This document shows positions 1 through 10,154 of a stretch of 32,326 nucleotides of DNA, piece by piece. The stretch spans positions 1-32,326 of IMG/VR virus record IMGVR_UViG_3300035184_001258; one strand, 5' to 3'. A program made the translations under genes and the position numbers. Position 1 is the stretch's first letter. Every line of letters begins with the position of its first letter. This DNA is from a virus. The notes under the pieces were generated by a model. It saw only the letters and a list, made by a program, of their open reading frames with translations, did no database searches and had not been told where the DNA came from.

Positions 1-3000
1 ACTGTAGATATTTTTGACGTAATGTACAAAAAGATTTATGAAATGAGGGATACTAAATTATGGATGCATGATTTATTAGACAAATTAAAAACATATGTAG
101 CAGATAAAAACTCAAACAAAATTACTGAATTTGTTCAAGCATTTAACAAGACGGAGGTAAATTACTTTGTTACGCAGGTAGACGGAGGTAAATTCTCTGT
201 AATTAATGCCACATCTACAAATAGCAGAAGAAGCCAATTGATGAATAGATGGAATAATGCATTTGTTTCTAGGTTTTTAGGAGAAAAAGGACAATTAGCT
301 AGTGAAGAAAGAACATTGCTGGCTGGCATACAAGAAGATCTTTTGTATAGTGAAAAACTATGGGCACAAGACGCGGTAGATGCGGGTGATTCTTTAGAAA
401 GGTCTGATGCTTATATTGCTGCGATTTATGAAGCAGGAGGACAGGCCACTGTAGATCTTGTTGACATCCTTCAAAGAATGGGAGCAACAGATATCAACTC
501 TGATGACATAAATAGAATGATAATCATGAATGGTGGTGAAAAGAAAGTGGAAGATACTTTAAATAACCTATACAAGTCTATCAATTATATTTTTAAAGAC
601 ATACTTAAGTCTGGACATCAATTTGCTTCAGAAGAAGGAGCGTTTAATAACATATTTAACAAGGAGAACTCTACGAGAGCATTTGCAGAGGCTGTTGGAT
701 GGAGAATGAGTGACATGGCTGATGCTTCTGTATTACTTAGTCAAGGTAAGACGGGATATACAGTTACTAATCCTACATATGTATCTAATACTATCAATGA
801 ATGGAAAAAGGATCCAAGTGTTTTACGTGCACTATCTATGGATGTTTCTAAAGAGAATTCATTATGGATAAGACACTTGTTAGCTTTAGATGAGTATCCA
901 GAAGATAGACAAAGAATAAGTAATGAGAGATTAGACAACTTAAAAGCTGGACTAGACGCATCATTTACTTCTAAAGGAAAAAATGACGCTGTAGATAACA
1001 CATCTATAACTACAAATGATAATATCAATGTCAATGCATTCCAAATGCTTAATGGGTTATTGAAAAAGACTAACAAATCAATGTTCCCAACGCTTATTGC
1101 CGCGGATAAATCAAGAAGAATTTTGTTACAAGGATTTGATCCTATAGCATTTAACATGCGTACTACTGAGGATGGGTCAATTTATGTCTCTCCCAGAGCT
1201 GTCGATATAGCTTATGGATACTTTCTCGATGAATATAACAGAATGAGAAGGGTTAATCAAGAGAACAAAGATGATAGTGTAGATAAGGTTGTTCATTATC
1301 ATGGAGAAGACGGTAATGGTATTCAATCTCAAATATTTCCTCAGTTTAGCAAGAACAATACAGACCCTGCATTTCAAGAATTGAGAGCAGCAATATATGG
1401 AAAGACATTTGAAAGTGACAAGTATAACGGATTGTCATTAGATCAACAAAAAATAGTTCACAAATTTATTGAAGAAAGTATCTCTGATAGAGTTAAAGAA
1501 CATGCAACTAAATTAGATAATATTGACGGACTAAGTAAGGAACTTAAAGATCATTATGGAGACATAAATGGGCTTGCTGGTGACTACTTTATGAACGGGC
1601 TTATAGCTTCTGTAGAATATACTAAAATGTTCTCAGGAGACCCTGCATTCTATAAAAATAATGCAGATTTAATTAAGCGTATTCCTGCAACTTATACTGA
1701 TGGATTACAATTAAGATTAGAAGATGGTGATTCACTTATCTTCAATCAAGCAACAGTTGAAGGTGTTGAAGTTGCTTCTAAATATATAGCTAAAATCTTA
1801 GAATCTGTTACAGATAAAAAAATTGCAGATGCATACAAAAGAGTTAATACTACTGATGCTCAAGCATGGATTACTCCTCGTAGATGGAGATTTCTTAAGC
1901 AGAAGTTAGGTCAGTGGGGCCCACAGCATGATAAGGTTTATGATCTTATGAAAACTGGTGGAAACATGAGTCCAGAACAAACTAAATTAGCAGCTCAGCC
2001 ATTAAAAGGTGTTTACTTTGAAATCAATCAGGGTAGACCAGTGTATTTAAAGTACTCTCAGGCTGTATTGATTCCTTCATTAGTAAAAGGAACTCCAATG
2101 GAGGGTCTTTACAATAAGATGACAAAGAATCCTGAAACAGGTGTTGAATATAGGGACGGTGAGGCTCACTTAGAGATTCATGAGGTGATAACTATAGATG
2201 GAGTTAAAGTTGGGGCTGTAGCGCCTACTAGAATAAACAAAGAAGGAACCACAGATATGTTGTCTGAAGCTGAAATGACTCTAAACCCAAAGGTACTTAA
2301 TAACAGGGGATGGAAATTACAACAGGATCTACCAATTAAGACAATGCATGAAACTAATGTTGGATCTCAAATTCAAAAGAACATCTTTGAAGGATTAAAT
2401 TTAACAGAGGATTACTTTATTAATGGAGAGCCTATTAATGGAAGTACTCTTGCTCAAAAAATACATGATACTGTATCTAAATTATCTAACATAGGTAAAG
2501 AGGATCTTAAAAGAAAGTTTGCTATTGACGAAAATGGAAAGATAAATGATAAGCAATACATCTATAATGCTCTAATAGAAGAGTTTAAAGATAGAGGTGC
2601 TAGTGAAAATGTAGTTGAAGCTCTTCAGAAACAAACACCACTTGATGCAATACCTCAGATTAGAGGTAAAGTAGAAAGTATATTTATGTCTATAATGAAT
2701 AGAAAATTGACTAAGATTACTACTGAAGGTGGTAGTTTTATTCAGGTATCTCCATTTGGATTAGAGAAAATTAGTGAAGATAGCGGTATTAAGATTGTAT
2801 CTAAAAATTACAATAGAGAAGGATTACTTCCTCCTCGTATTGATAAAAAGACTGGTGCAGTATTACCTGGTCAAGCAATGATACCTCATTCTCAGATAAT
2901 GAAGATTCTTAAAGCTAACAACATTAGTACAAAAGGAAAAACTCTTGATGAATTAGTAAGTCTTTTAGACCCTAGTTCTCTAGAATTAATTACATACAGA

Positions 3001-5565
3001 ATTCCTAACCAAGGGATGTCTTCTAATGATTATTTAGAAATTGTTGGAATATTACCTCCAGGAATGGGAGACAGTATTGTTGTTTATGATGGATTACCTG
3101 CAAAGACTGGTAGTGATTTTGATATTGATAAGTTATTTGCTATGCAGAATAACCTTGTATACAATACAGAAACAAAAACAGTAGAAAAATTAACTAAAGA
3201 GAATGAACGTTTTCTTGTTAAGAGTCCAGGGAAAGATGGATATGTAAAGAAAGATGGAACAATAGTCGAAGAAGTAGTAGCAAAATTATACACTGAATCA
3301 GAGGTAGAGAAAATGATTACTCAGAATGAATTGGTTGGTCAATACAAAGCTGTATTGAACTCTCCACTTACTTATGATGCAATGATGAGGTCTATTGATG
3401 GAGCTCAGCTTAAAGATGATATTGTTGGTACAAAAGGCAAGGACGGAAAATTAAAAGGAGGATTATTTCCTGCTCCAGTTATGAAAAACATGGAGTTATT
3501 CTCTCCACTTGTTCAACTTGAAACTAAGAGAGATTATTTATCAGGTAAAATGGGTGTAGGTCAAACTGCAAATCATTTAGTTGATCACGTAATGAATCAA
3601 TCATTAAATTTAAGATTTGATACATGGATCGGAATTGGTAACAAGAAAGAAGTAACGATTAAGAAGGGAAAGAGGAAAGGCCAAAAGAAAACTGTAACAT
3701 TTTTTGACAGTGAAACTACAGGAAAGTATTCAATAGCGGACAACCTGTCTGCATTCTTGAACGCGTATGTTGATATTGCAAAAGATCCTTACATTTCTAG
3801 AGCTAATCACAATTCAATTACAGCTGGTACCACTTTTATGTTATTAAGAGCAGGCGCTAGTATGGAGTGGGTAAATAGATTCATAGGTCAACCAATCTTA
3901 AAAGAATTAATTGCATTACAGCAAGAAAGTATGAGTATCACTGCTAGTGATATTATGCTTAAAGGTGATAAAGGAGAGACCAGTAAGGGTTCTGCTTTAG
4001 AAGCAATACTTGAAAGATATGGTTTTAATAAATTAGAATTCAATGCTGTATCTCACGCAGATGTTATCTCTAAGATGTCAAGCTCAGCACTTGAGAATAA
4101 CATCAAAGGGGAGAGAGATCAAACTTTAGATTATGATGTATTGGCAGCATGGACTTTCTTACAAGAACAAGCTAGATTTTTTGGTGATGGTGTTACGGCA
4201 GCAAAATCAGATACAGCAGGAGCTGGAGGAAGTAATGTAGAGAGATTAGTGAATGAGAACAAGGTAAAACAAGTGTATCTAGATAAGAAATTACTTGGAT
4301 ACGAAGCTAAGTTTCAAGGAACAATGCTTGGTACATATCGCGAGAACACATTGAACTGGGTTAAGGACATTATAAGAAGTTCAGATTTATTTTTATCTGG
4401 TACCCAAGGCGCAATGGATACTTATAATAATGTATCTCATGAGACTGCAAATGGTGAGCTCTTAACAGATCTTAAGTTAGCTAAGGCTATTGATGGTGCT
4501 TTCTACTCTTACACAATGTCAGGATTAACATTATTCCAAGACAATAATAAAGACTACGATGAGTTAAGCCGTGGTATTCCAAATAAGGTTATGGAAAGAC
4601 AAGCAGAAATAGTGGAAGGTACTGCTGACAGAAATTACCTGATAGAAGAATTAGAGGTTAGTACATGGAGAGATAACAAGTACATGGGTATTAACAATCA
4701 AAACAAACCAACGTATTATCAAACACAGATATACAGAGGTTGGTTAGATTTGTATAATAAACATTACACTAATGAAGACGGTACGATAGATACTGAAACT
4801 GTTCATCCTGACAAGAAACTTGCAATAGATTTAGCTAGATATGCATTTTTAAGTTCTGGATTTCAAAACAATCTGTCTCAATTCTTTTCATTCATTCCTC
4901 ATCAAATCTTAAAAGATTTTAATGTTAGTAGTGAAATTAGAGAAGCTATCAGAAATGCCGATCAAATGCCTTCTGATTCAAATTTTTCGGATCAAATACA
5001 GAGACATAGCAAAAATAACTCCAAAATAGTGAAGTCATTAAACGTTGACAACATGGACGGGGGAAGGAATGTATTCATTTATAAGCCTGCTAAAAATAAA
5101 AGTCAAGAATTTGGCTCAAGTGACGGATTTTTTCCTAAATTTGTAAATGGTAGATTTTCTGACTATATTAATGGATGGACTGTTTCATCTGACTTTCTTT
5201 ATGAAAGAAAAGGAACTGTAATTAGAAAAGATGCAGACGGACTTGACATAAGAGTTCCTGTGTATGCAAGAACTTTTGAATTAGGATCTTCTAAAGGTAA
5301 ATTCAAGAGTATAGAATACAGTAAAGGAAACATGGTAACTGAATCTAGTATTCCTTCAAACAATATAAATCCAGCTGTCGAAGCTGAAATTGAGAAAAGA
5401 ATGGATGATGTTATGATGAAAGAAGAATCATTCAAAGACAACAACGGTTCTAAGTTTGATGAACTTTCAGTAGACAATGTTGCAGAAACTAGATCTTCTG
5501 ATGCAAGTATAATAAAACAAAATTTAAGTCAGATAATCTCTGATAAAAACATTAAATGTAAATAA
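1..5565 (+). CDS. Virion-packaged single-chain RNA polymerase of crAss-like phage (5' end outside window)
   Basis: The frame is open from base 1 with no upstream stop, so the gene is probably truncated by the window; the first ATG is at 22 and gives 1847 residues. Residues 1032-1036 (from that ATG) read DFDID, inside AKTGSDFDIDKLFAMQ. This matches the DxDxD catalytic metal-binding signature of double-psi-beta-barrel polymerases of the crAss-like/YonO/QDE-1 type. A conserved-looking basic segment MNRKLTKITTEGGSFIQ lies about 130 residues before it. Family knowledge: in Cellulophaga phage phi14:2 this enzyme (gp66, about 2180 aa) is packaged, injected and transcribes early genes. Here the missing N-terminus would be about 300 residues if lengths match (inference). 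The downstream giant gene starts 5 bases after the stop, so they are co-transcribed. No Shine-Dalgarno site is expected or visible. Confidence 0.9.
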   Translation, partial: TVDIFDVMYKKIYEMRDTKLWMHDLLDKLKTYVADKNSNKITEFVQAFNKTEVNYFVTQVDGGKFSVINATSTNSRRSQLMNRWNNAFVSRFLGEKGQLASEERTLLAGIQEDLLYSEKLWAQDAVDAGDSLERSDAYIAAIYEAGGQATVDLVDILQRMGATDINSDDINRMIIMNGGEKKVEDTLNNLYKSINYIFKDILKSGHQFASEEGAFNNIFNKENSTRAFAEAVGWRMSDMADASVLLSQGKTGYTVTNPTYVSNTINEWKKDPSVLRALSMDVSKENSLWIRHLLALDEYPEDRQRISNERLDNLKAGLDASFTSKGKNDAVDNTSITTNDNINVNAFQMLNGLLKKTNKSMFPTLIAADKSRRILLQGFDPIAFNMRTTEDGSIYVSPRAVDIAYGYFLDEYNRMRRVNQENKDDSVDKVVHYHGEDGNGIQSQIFPQFSKNNTDPAFQELRAAIYGKTFESDKYNGLSLDQQKIVHKFIEESISDRVKEHATKLDNIDGLSKELKDHYGDINGLAGDYFMNGLIASVEYTKMFSGDPAFYKNNADLIKRIPATYTDGLQLRLEDGDSLIFNQATVEGVEVASKYIAKILESVTDKKIADAYKRVNTTDAQAWITPRRWRFLKQKLGQWGPQHDKVYDLMKTGGNMSPEQTKLAAQPLKGVYFEINQGRPVYLKYSQAVLIPSLVKGTPMEGLYNKMTKNPETGVEYRDGEAHLEIHEVITIDGVKVGAVAPTRINKEGTTDMLSEAEMTLNPKVLNNRGWKLQQDLPIKTMHETNVGSQIQKNIFEGLNLTEDYFINGEPINGSTLAQKIHDTVSKLSNIGKEDLKRKFAIDENGKINDKQYIYNALIEEFKDRGASENVVEALQKQTPLDAIPQIRGKVESIFMSIMNRKLTKITTEGGSFIQVSPFGLEKISEDSGIKIVSKNYNREGLLPPRIDKKTGAVLPGQAMIPHSQIMKILKANNISTKGKTLDELVSLLDPSSLELITYRIPNQGMSSNDYLEIVGILPPGMGDSIVVYDGLPAKTGSDFDIDKLFAMQNNLVYNTETKTVEKLTKENERFLVKSPGKDGYVKKDGTIVEEVVAKLYTESEVEKMITQNELVGQYKAVLNSPLTYDAMMRSIDGAQLKDDIVGTKGKDGKLKGGLFPAPVMKNMELFSPLVQLETKRDYLSGKMGVGQTANHLVDHVMNQSLNLRFDTWIGIGNKKEVTIKKGKRKGQKKTVTFFDSETTGKYSIADNLSAFLNAYVDIAKDPYISRANHNSITAGTTFMLLRAGASMEWVNRFIGQPILKELIALQQESMSITASDIMLKGDKGETSKGSALEAILERYGFNKLEFNAVSHADVISKMSSSALENNIKGERDQTLDYDVLAAWTFLQEQARFFGDGVTAAKSDTAGAGGSNVERLVNENKVKQVYLDKKLLGYEAKFQGTMLGTYRENTLNWVKDIIRSSDLFLSGTQGAMDTYNNVSHETANGELLTDLKLAKAIDGAFYSYTMSGLTLFQDNNKDYDELSRGIPNKVMERQAEIVEGTADRNYLIEELEVSTWRDNKYMGINNQNKPTYYQTQIYRGWLDLYNKHYTNEDGTIDTETVHPDKKLAIDLARYAFLSSGFQNNLSQFFSFIPHQILKDFNVSSEIREAIRNADQMPSDSNFSDQIQRHSKNNSKIVKSLNVDNMDGGRNVFIYKPAKNKSQEFGSSDGFFPKFVNGRFSDYINGWTVSSDFLYERKGTVIRKDADGLDIRVPVYARTFELGSSKGKFKSIEYSKGNMVTESSIPSNNINPAVEAEIEKRMDDVMMKEESFKDNNGSKFDELSVDNVAETRSSDASIIKQNLSQIISDKNIKCK

Positions 5566-5570
5566 AAATT

Positions 5571-8500
5571 ATGAGTTGTAAACTATTTTTATACAAAGGG
5601 TCAGAGCTTAATGAGCAGGATCTAATTACTGCTCTTGCTAGAGATGCACAAGTAGTAGAAGACTATAGGTCTCAGGAAGAAAGAGAAGGTACTGATTACG
5701 AAAGAGAGGATTCAATAACCTTTCAAAAGAAAGTTGATGCCTTACAAAAATCAATGAATGTTGAAGTTATTTATGATGACAATATTGAAAGCTCAAGATT
5801 ACTTGGGCTTAACGATCCAAGAACCAAAGCTGCAGGTAAGCCTGTAATTCTTATTAATCCTAACCAGTTATTTAAGACTACTGCAATCCATGAGTTTGCG
5901 CATGTATTCATTGATTCATTTCCTGGAGGATTAGAAAACAAAAGATTACAAAGAGCTCTTGATCAACTTAGAGACTCTGATTTATGGACAGAAGTTAAGG
6001 CTTTATACCCTGAGCTGTCTACAGATATGCTGCATAAGGAAATACTAGCAACAGCTATCGGAAGAGAAGGATCAGAGATTTGGGCAGATGCAGAGAATAA
6101 GAGCCAATGGGAGTCTTTTATGGCGTGGCTATCAGATTACCTCTCTAGAACTTTTGGGTTAGAGAGAAGTGAGGTGGTGAGCTTATCTAAAGAACTTTTG
6201 AGCAATAAGGTGAAAGCTATCGATGTTACAAAGACAGAAGTAATTGCCCAACAGATGAAAGGGATAAAAGTTAAAGGAGCAACTGATACTAGAACTGAAG
6301 TTGAGAAAGATTTTGATGCTTTACAATCTAAGGTTGAGAAAGGATACAATGAATTAGTCAATGTTGTTACTAAGGTTTATAAAAACCAGAAGAATAGGGT
6401 TTCAACTCCAGCAGGAATGAAGAAAGAGGCTAGAAATTCTAAGAGACTTGCAAAAAAGAGTAAGAAACTAAAACTAGCAACTCCTCAGCAAACAAGATTA
6501 GAGTCTATTACAGGTCTTAAAGAGAAACTAGATAAATACGATAGCGCTGATAGGAAGATGGGTTTTGTAAGATATTTAAACTGGGCCAAGAATGAATTGT
6601 ATTTTATGAAAACTGAAATAGACAAGAGAGAGGATGAAGGTTCATTAGATTCAGAAACTCTAAGAAGAGCTTATGACTGGAGCGCATCATTTAGTGTATT
6701 AGAAGATGTTCAGTCTTTACTGGAAAACTTACAGGCCACAAGTGAATTAGACCCTAAAGAAGTAAAAACTATCAGGGAATTGATGTCGTACCTTCAGGGT
6801 ACAAGAAAAGAGATAGATTCAAAATTACTTAAAGGATCTCGTGCAATTTACGCAGGTCTGTTAGCTAAGTATGATACTCAAACTGAAGAGAAGTATAAGA
6901 TTGGATTTAGAGAAACTTACGCTGAATTAGGTGAAGAGAGTACTGGAATGCAGGAAGGTGAATATGTAATTCAAGAGTTATCAAAACATAAACTAGAGAT
7001 AGAGGATGTTAAGTTAAGAATTGCTGAAGCAAGAGCTGAAGAATCTCTTACAAGAATGAGTAAACTATCAATGGTTCTTCTTTCTGAAAAAGAAATGAAG
7101 GCTAAGGATATTCAATTAATATCAACACTTCTTGACAAAGCTCAGCAGGGTGTAGAAAAGTACGCAACTGAAGAGGCAACCAATGTAGATGTTGCTAATA
7201 AAAAATTTAGAAGCAATGTATCTGACAGCAGAAACATGAAAACTAAATACAAGAACATGTATACTGTATCTCAAAGTGGTGAATCTTATTATACTGGTGA
7301 ATATAGCCCTGATTTCTTAGAGGATATGGACACTATGAATAGAGAATCTGGAGATGATACAATATATGATGAAAAATACAAAGGTGTCGTAGTGACTCCA
7401 AAAGTATTAGATTCAGGGGTTACTGTTTATGAGTATGAGTCTAACATTTTAAATAAAAATGGAAATAAAATAAAGAGACAACTTATTCCAGGAGATGAAG
7501 TAAGGATTGAAGGTGCAGAGAACTTGAAAGAAGGAGAGAGAGCTATGCATGTATCAATCAAACTTGATAGTGGAAAGAGAATGACTTTGGGATTAAACCA
7601 AGCTATTGCAAGAAGTGAAAGCAAATACTGGATAAAAGAAAATACAAAAGAATATAAATGGGTTGACACTAACGGAATGAGTAGATCAAAGGAAGCGCCT
7701 ATTGAAAAGTGGGAAAATCCAGTATGGAAAGAACTACAGAAAGATAAAGGTAGAGCTGATGAACTTGTTAAACTTAAAGAGAATGCTGAGTTGGCAAACA
7801 AAATGTATGAAGATAAATCATCTCTTATTACAAGGTACAAGGGAGTTAAGTTTATGAGATTACCTGGAGCTATGAAAACTTCAGCATCAAGAATAAGAGA
7901 AGGACAGTCTGTAAAGACTATGAGTAAAGCTGAGTTGAGTAAGATGATAGAAACTCAGCAGGATGATTTTGATGTTCAATCATACACTGACTTTAAGGAA
8001 GGTGAGACGTTAAGAATACAAACACCTTATAGAGCTAGACTTCAAGAAACAGATCAGTCGTATGATTTACACACTATCGGATTGCTTCATTCTATTATGG
8101 CTAAGAATTATCAAGAGAAAAAAGCAATTGAGTCTTCTTTGATTATTATTACTGAAGTTATGCATAAAAAAAAGTATCCAGTTATGGATTTAACATCTGG
8201 ATCGCAAAAAATAGATGCTCAAACAGATGCACTTTTATGGGAAAGAGAAAAAGATTCGGAGGAGTATAACAAAGCAATGTCTATTCTTGAGAATAGATTG
8301 TATGGTATTACAACTAAGCAATCTGTGGGATTAAAAATAGGAGACAAAGTTGTTGAAGCACAGCAGGTAGTTAAAACTGGATTAAAGTATTTCGGAATGG
8401 TTTCTCTTGTATTTAATTATGCCAATAGTATGATCAACACCACTACTGGTACTTTCTCGAATCTTATTGAGGCAATTGGAGGGGATGTGTATAATTTATC

Positions 8501-9686
8501 AGATTATAAACAAGCTCAACAATGGTACAATTTTGATCTTAAAAACATTATGAAGGATATTGGAAGTAACGTAAGTACGTCTAAAACTAATTTATTAATG
8601 TCTAACTTTAATGCAATGGGCCCAGCTCATCTTAATACAAACTTTGAGAAGGGAAGTAAAATGGAAGGGTTATTCAAAGAGGATAGCTTGAGACCATTAG
8701 CAAACATGGGAGAACATATGATGCAAGCAAAAGTAATGTATGCTGTATTATCTTCTATTAAGGCTCAAAATTCAAAAGGTACTTGGATTGATGTAAATGG
8801 AAATCCTGTTAAAAGTAAAAAACAAGCTGCAAGTTTGAAAGAAATGATTTCTTTTAAAGAGAATGCTCAGGGTGGTCAAGAAATGGTATTACATCCTTCA
8901 GTTCAAAATACATCATTCACAACTACTGGTGGTCAGGAAAGTATTCTTTTAGAAACTAGAAACTTGATAAGAAGTAAGATTGATGAATTACATGGTCAAT
9001 ATACTAATGATATTCAAGCTCACGCTCAAAGACATATTCTAGGTAAACTAGGGTTCTTCTTAAGAAAATGGATGATACCAGGATATGTTCGTAGATTCAG
9101 AGGAGCAACAACATCATTTAAGCATGCAAATGCAGATTTAACTGAAGCTCAAGAGTTTTATTCTTCAGATCAGAAAGTTAATATGGAAGGTTACTATATT
9201 TCTACCATGAGATTTTTGTCAACGATAGTTGCTGATGCAAGAGAAGATGGTGTTAATATTTCTAAAAGCTGGAATTCACTAAGTCCTAAGCAAAAAGCTG
9301 GTGTTAGAAAAAGTATGGTTGATATTGCGTCAATGACTGCTATAACTTTAGCATACGCAATTTTAGAAGGTGATGGAGATATTGATGATGAAGACATATT
9401 CTTAGCGTATTTACTTAGAAGACAACAGTCTGAATTAACAACATTCATAAACCCTATTGAAGCATTTAAGATTGCTTCGACTCCAACGGCAGCTGTAGGT
9501 AATTTAAAAAACATGTTTAAAGTTATGAATTACATGCTTCCTGCAAATTGGGGTGAAAGATACGAAGTTGGAAAGAATAAGGGCGATCTTAAAATATTTC
9601 ACAAATCAAGAAAATTAGTTCCATGGCCAAAAGGAACTGATGATTTTAGAGTGTCTTTAGATTTTTTACGAACTACAGCTAAATAA
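5571..9686 (+). CDS. Giant virion cargo protein with N-terminal zincin (HExxH) domain
   Basis: A protein of 1371 residues. It starts at ATG 5571, five bases after the polymerase stop, behind an A/T-rich leader. Residues 107-111 are HEFAH in the context TTAIHEFAHVFIDSF. A plausible third zinc ligand is E157 in HKEILATAIG, a gluzincin-like arrangement. Residues of roughly 230-560 are rich in Lys/Glu/Arg and look helical or coiled-coil. There are hydrophobic stretches near residues 940-970 (YFGMVSLVFNYANS) and near 1255 (AITLAYAIL). Family knowledge: crAss-like phages place very large cargo proteins next to the virion polymerase, and some carry predicted metalloprotease domains. Inference: it is packaged in the capsid and ejected with the polymerase, and the peptidase acts during maturation or entry. 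The specific function is not known. It ends before a bidirectional terminator. Confidence 0.75.
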   Translation: MSCKLFLYKGSELNEQDLITALARDAQVVEDYRSQEEREGTDYEREDSITFQKKVDALQKSMNVEVIYDDNIESSRLLGLNDPRTKAAGKPVILINPNQLFKTTAIHEFAHVFIDSFPGGLENKRLQRALDQLRDSDLWTEVKALYPELSTDMLHKEILATAIGREGSEIWADAENKSQWESFMAWLSDYLSRTFGLERSEVVSLSKELLSNKVKAIDVTKTEVIAQQMKGIKVKGATDTRTEVEKDFDALQSKVEKGYNELVNVVTKVYKNQKNRVSTPAGMKKEARNSKRLAKKSKKLKLATPQQTRLESITGLKEKLDKYDSADRKMGFVRYLNWAKNELYFMKTEIDKREDEGSLDSETLRRAYDWSASFSVLEDVQSLLENLQATSELDPKEVKTIRELMSYLQGTRKEIDSKLLKGSRAIYAGLLAKYDTQTEEKYKIGFRETYAELGEESTGMQEGEYVIQELSKHKLEIEDVKLRIAEARAEESLTRMSKLSMVLLSEKEMKAKDIQLISTLLDKAQQGVEKYATEEATNVDVANKKFRSNVSDSRNMKTKYKNMYTVSQSGESYYTGEYSPDFLEDMDTMNRESGDDTIYDEKYKGVVVTPKVLDSGVTVYEYESNILNKNGNKIKRQLIPGDEVRIEGAENLKEGERAMHVSIKLDSGKRMTLGLNQAIARSESKYWIKENTKEYKWVDTNGMSRSKEAPIEKWENPVWKELQKDKGRADELVKLKENAELANKMYEDKSSLITRYKGVKFMRLPGAMKTSASRIREGQSVKTMSKAELSKMIETQQDDFDVQSYTDFKEGETLRIQTPYRARLQETDQSYDLHTIGLLHSIMAKNYQEKKAIESSLIIITEVMHKKKYPVMDLTSGSQKIDAQTDALLWEREKDSEEYNKAMSILENRLYGITTKQSVGLKIGDKVVEAQQVVKTGLKYFGMVSLVFNYANSMINTTTGTFSNLIEAIGGDVYNLSDYKQAQQWYNFDLKNIMKDIGSNVSTSKTNLLMSNFNAMGPAHLNTNFEKGSKMEGLFKEDSLRPLANMGEHMMQAKVMYAVLSSIKAQNSKGTWIDVNGNPVKSKKQAASLKEMISFKENAQGGQEMVLHPSVQNTSFTTTGGQESILLETRNLIRSKIDELHGQYTNDIQAHAQRHILGKLGFFLRKWMIPGYVRRFRGATTSFKHANADLTEAQEFYSSDQKVNMEGYYISTMRFLSTIVADAREDGVNISKSWNSLSPKQKAGVRKSMVDIASMTAITLAYAILEGDGDIDDEDIFLAYLLRRQQSELTTFINPIEAFKIASTPTAAVGNLKNMFKVMNYMLPANWGERYEVGKNKGDLKIFHKSRKLVPWPKGTDDFRVSLDFLRTTAK

Positions 9687-9715
9687 CGTATTTAAGTAAA
9701 AAAAAGCTAGCAAAA

Positions 9716-9750
9716 AAAAGCCCTTATCAGATAAACTGGTAAGGGCTTTT
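9716..9750. terminator. Bidirectional intrinsic terminator between convergent units
   Basis: The arms AAAAGCCCTTATCAG (9716-9730) and CTGGTAAGGGCTTTT (9736-9750) pair over 15 positions with one G-T wobble and a 5-base loop. The stem is flanked by an A-run on the left and a T-run on the right, so it has a U-tract on both strands. It sits 30 bases after the cargo gene stop and ahead of the 3' end of the - strand unit. This is where converging transcripts would need to be stopped. Confidence 0.9.
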
Positions 9751-9816
9751 AAAATAAACATAACATTAATCCAAATCACCAAATTAATTTCTTCACGATT
9801 CCCTTTTCATAGTGTT

Positions 9817-9936
9817 TTATAGAGTTAATCTCTCTTTGATTTGAGTGTCTAGTATATCTAGCTTATTTTGCAACCAAACATTATCTCCGTTTGCAGCAAA
9901 TTGTTTAAGTAATTCTAAAGTTTCTTCCATTACCAT
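9817..9936 (-). CDS. Small hypothetical protein, 39 aa
   Basis: ATG at 9936; the peptide begins MVMEETLELLKQFAANGD and ends DTQIKERLTL. It is amphipathic, probably helical, and acidic/basic mixed. Its start overlaps the stop of the upstream small membrane peptide by 7 bases (ATGGTAATG), which supports translational coupling. It is the last gene before the terminator. I do not recognise a family. Codon use and the coupled arrangement are the main arguments that it is real. Confidence 0.55.
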   Translation of the reverse strand: MVMEETLELLKQFAANGDNVWLQNKLDILDTQIKERLTL

Positions 9937-10034
9937 ATATTTGTTAGAACTATCATTATAACTATGATAGCCATTACTCCTAAATATACTTTATCTGAAA
10001 ATGTTAGATTGTATTCTTCTTCTGGATTTTCCAT
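9930..10034 (-). CDS. Small single-pass membrane peptide, 34 aa
   Basis: ATG at 10034. A charged, acidic N-terminus (MENPEEEYNLTFSDKVY) precedes one hydrophobic segment LGVMAIIVIMIVLTNIW that reaches the C-terminus. A 17-residue C-terminal helix of this type would anchor the peptide in the inner membrane. It lies 21 bases after the zinc-knuckle peptide and overlaps the next small gene. The family is not recognised. Possible roles include superinfection or lysis accessory functions, but nothing in the sequence decides between them. Confidence 0.55.
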   Translation of the reverse strand: MENPEEEYNLTFSDKVYLGVMAIIVIMIVLTNIW

Positions 10035-10055
10035 GTCTTTTTTGTTTTAATTTGA

Positions 10056-10154
10056 CTATTCTTCACAGTCGTTAAATTCCGTGTGCTCTTTGCAATCTCC
10101 GCATAGGTCAGTTCCTAAGTATCTATCAGCGCCACAACAGCTTGATTGTTCCAT
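10056..10154 (-). CDS. Small Cys-rich (zinc-knuckle-like) protein, 32 aa
   Basis: ATG at 10154; it begins MEQSSCCGADRYLGTDLCGD and ends EHTEFNDCEE. The CC(x)nCxxC-x-EH arrangement resembles the very short CCGA...CxxCxEH zinc peptides often seen in phage genomes (recognised by pattern, not by search). There are five cysteines and one histidine in 32 residues, enough for one zinc site. It is the first of three tiny genes at the end of the - strand unit. Confidence 0.6.
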   Translation of the reverse strand: MEQSSCCGADRYLGTDLCGDCKEHTEFNDCEE

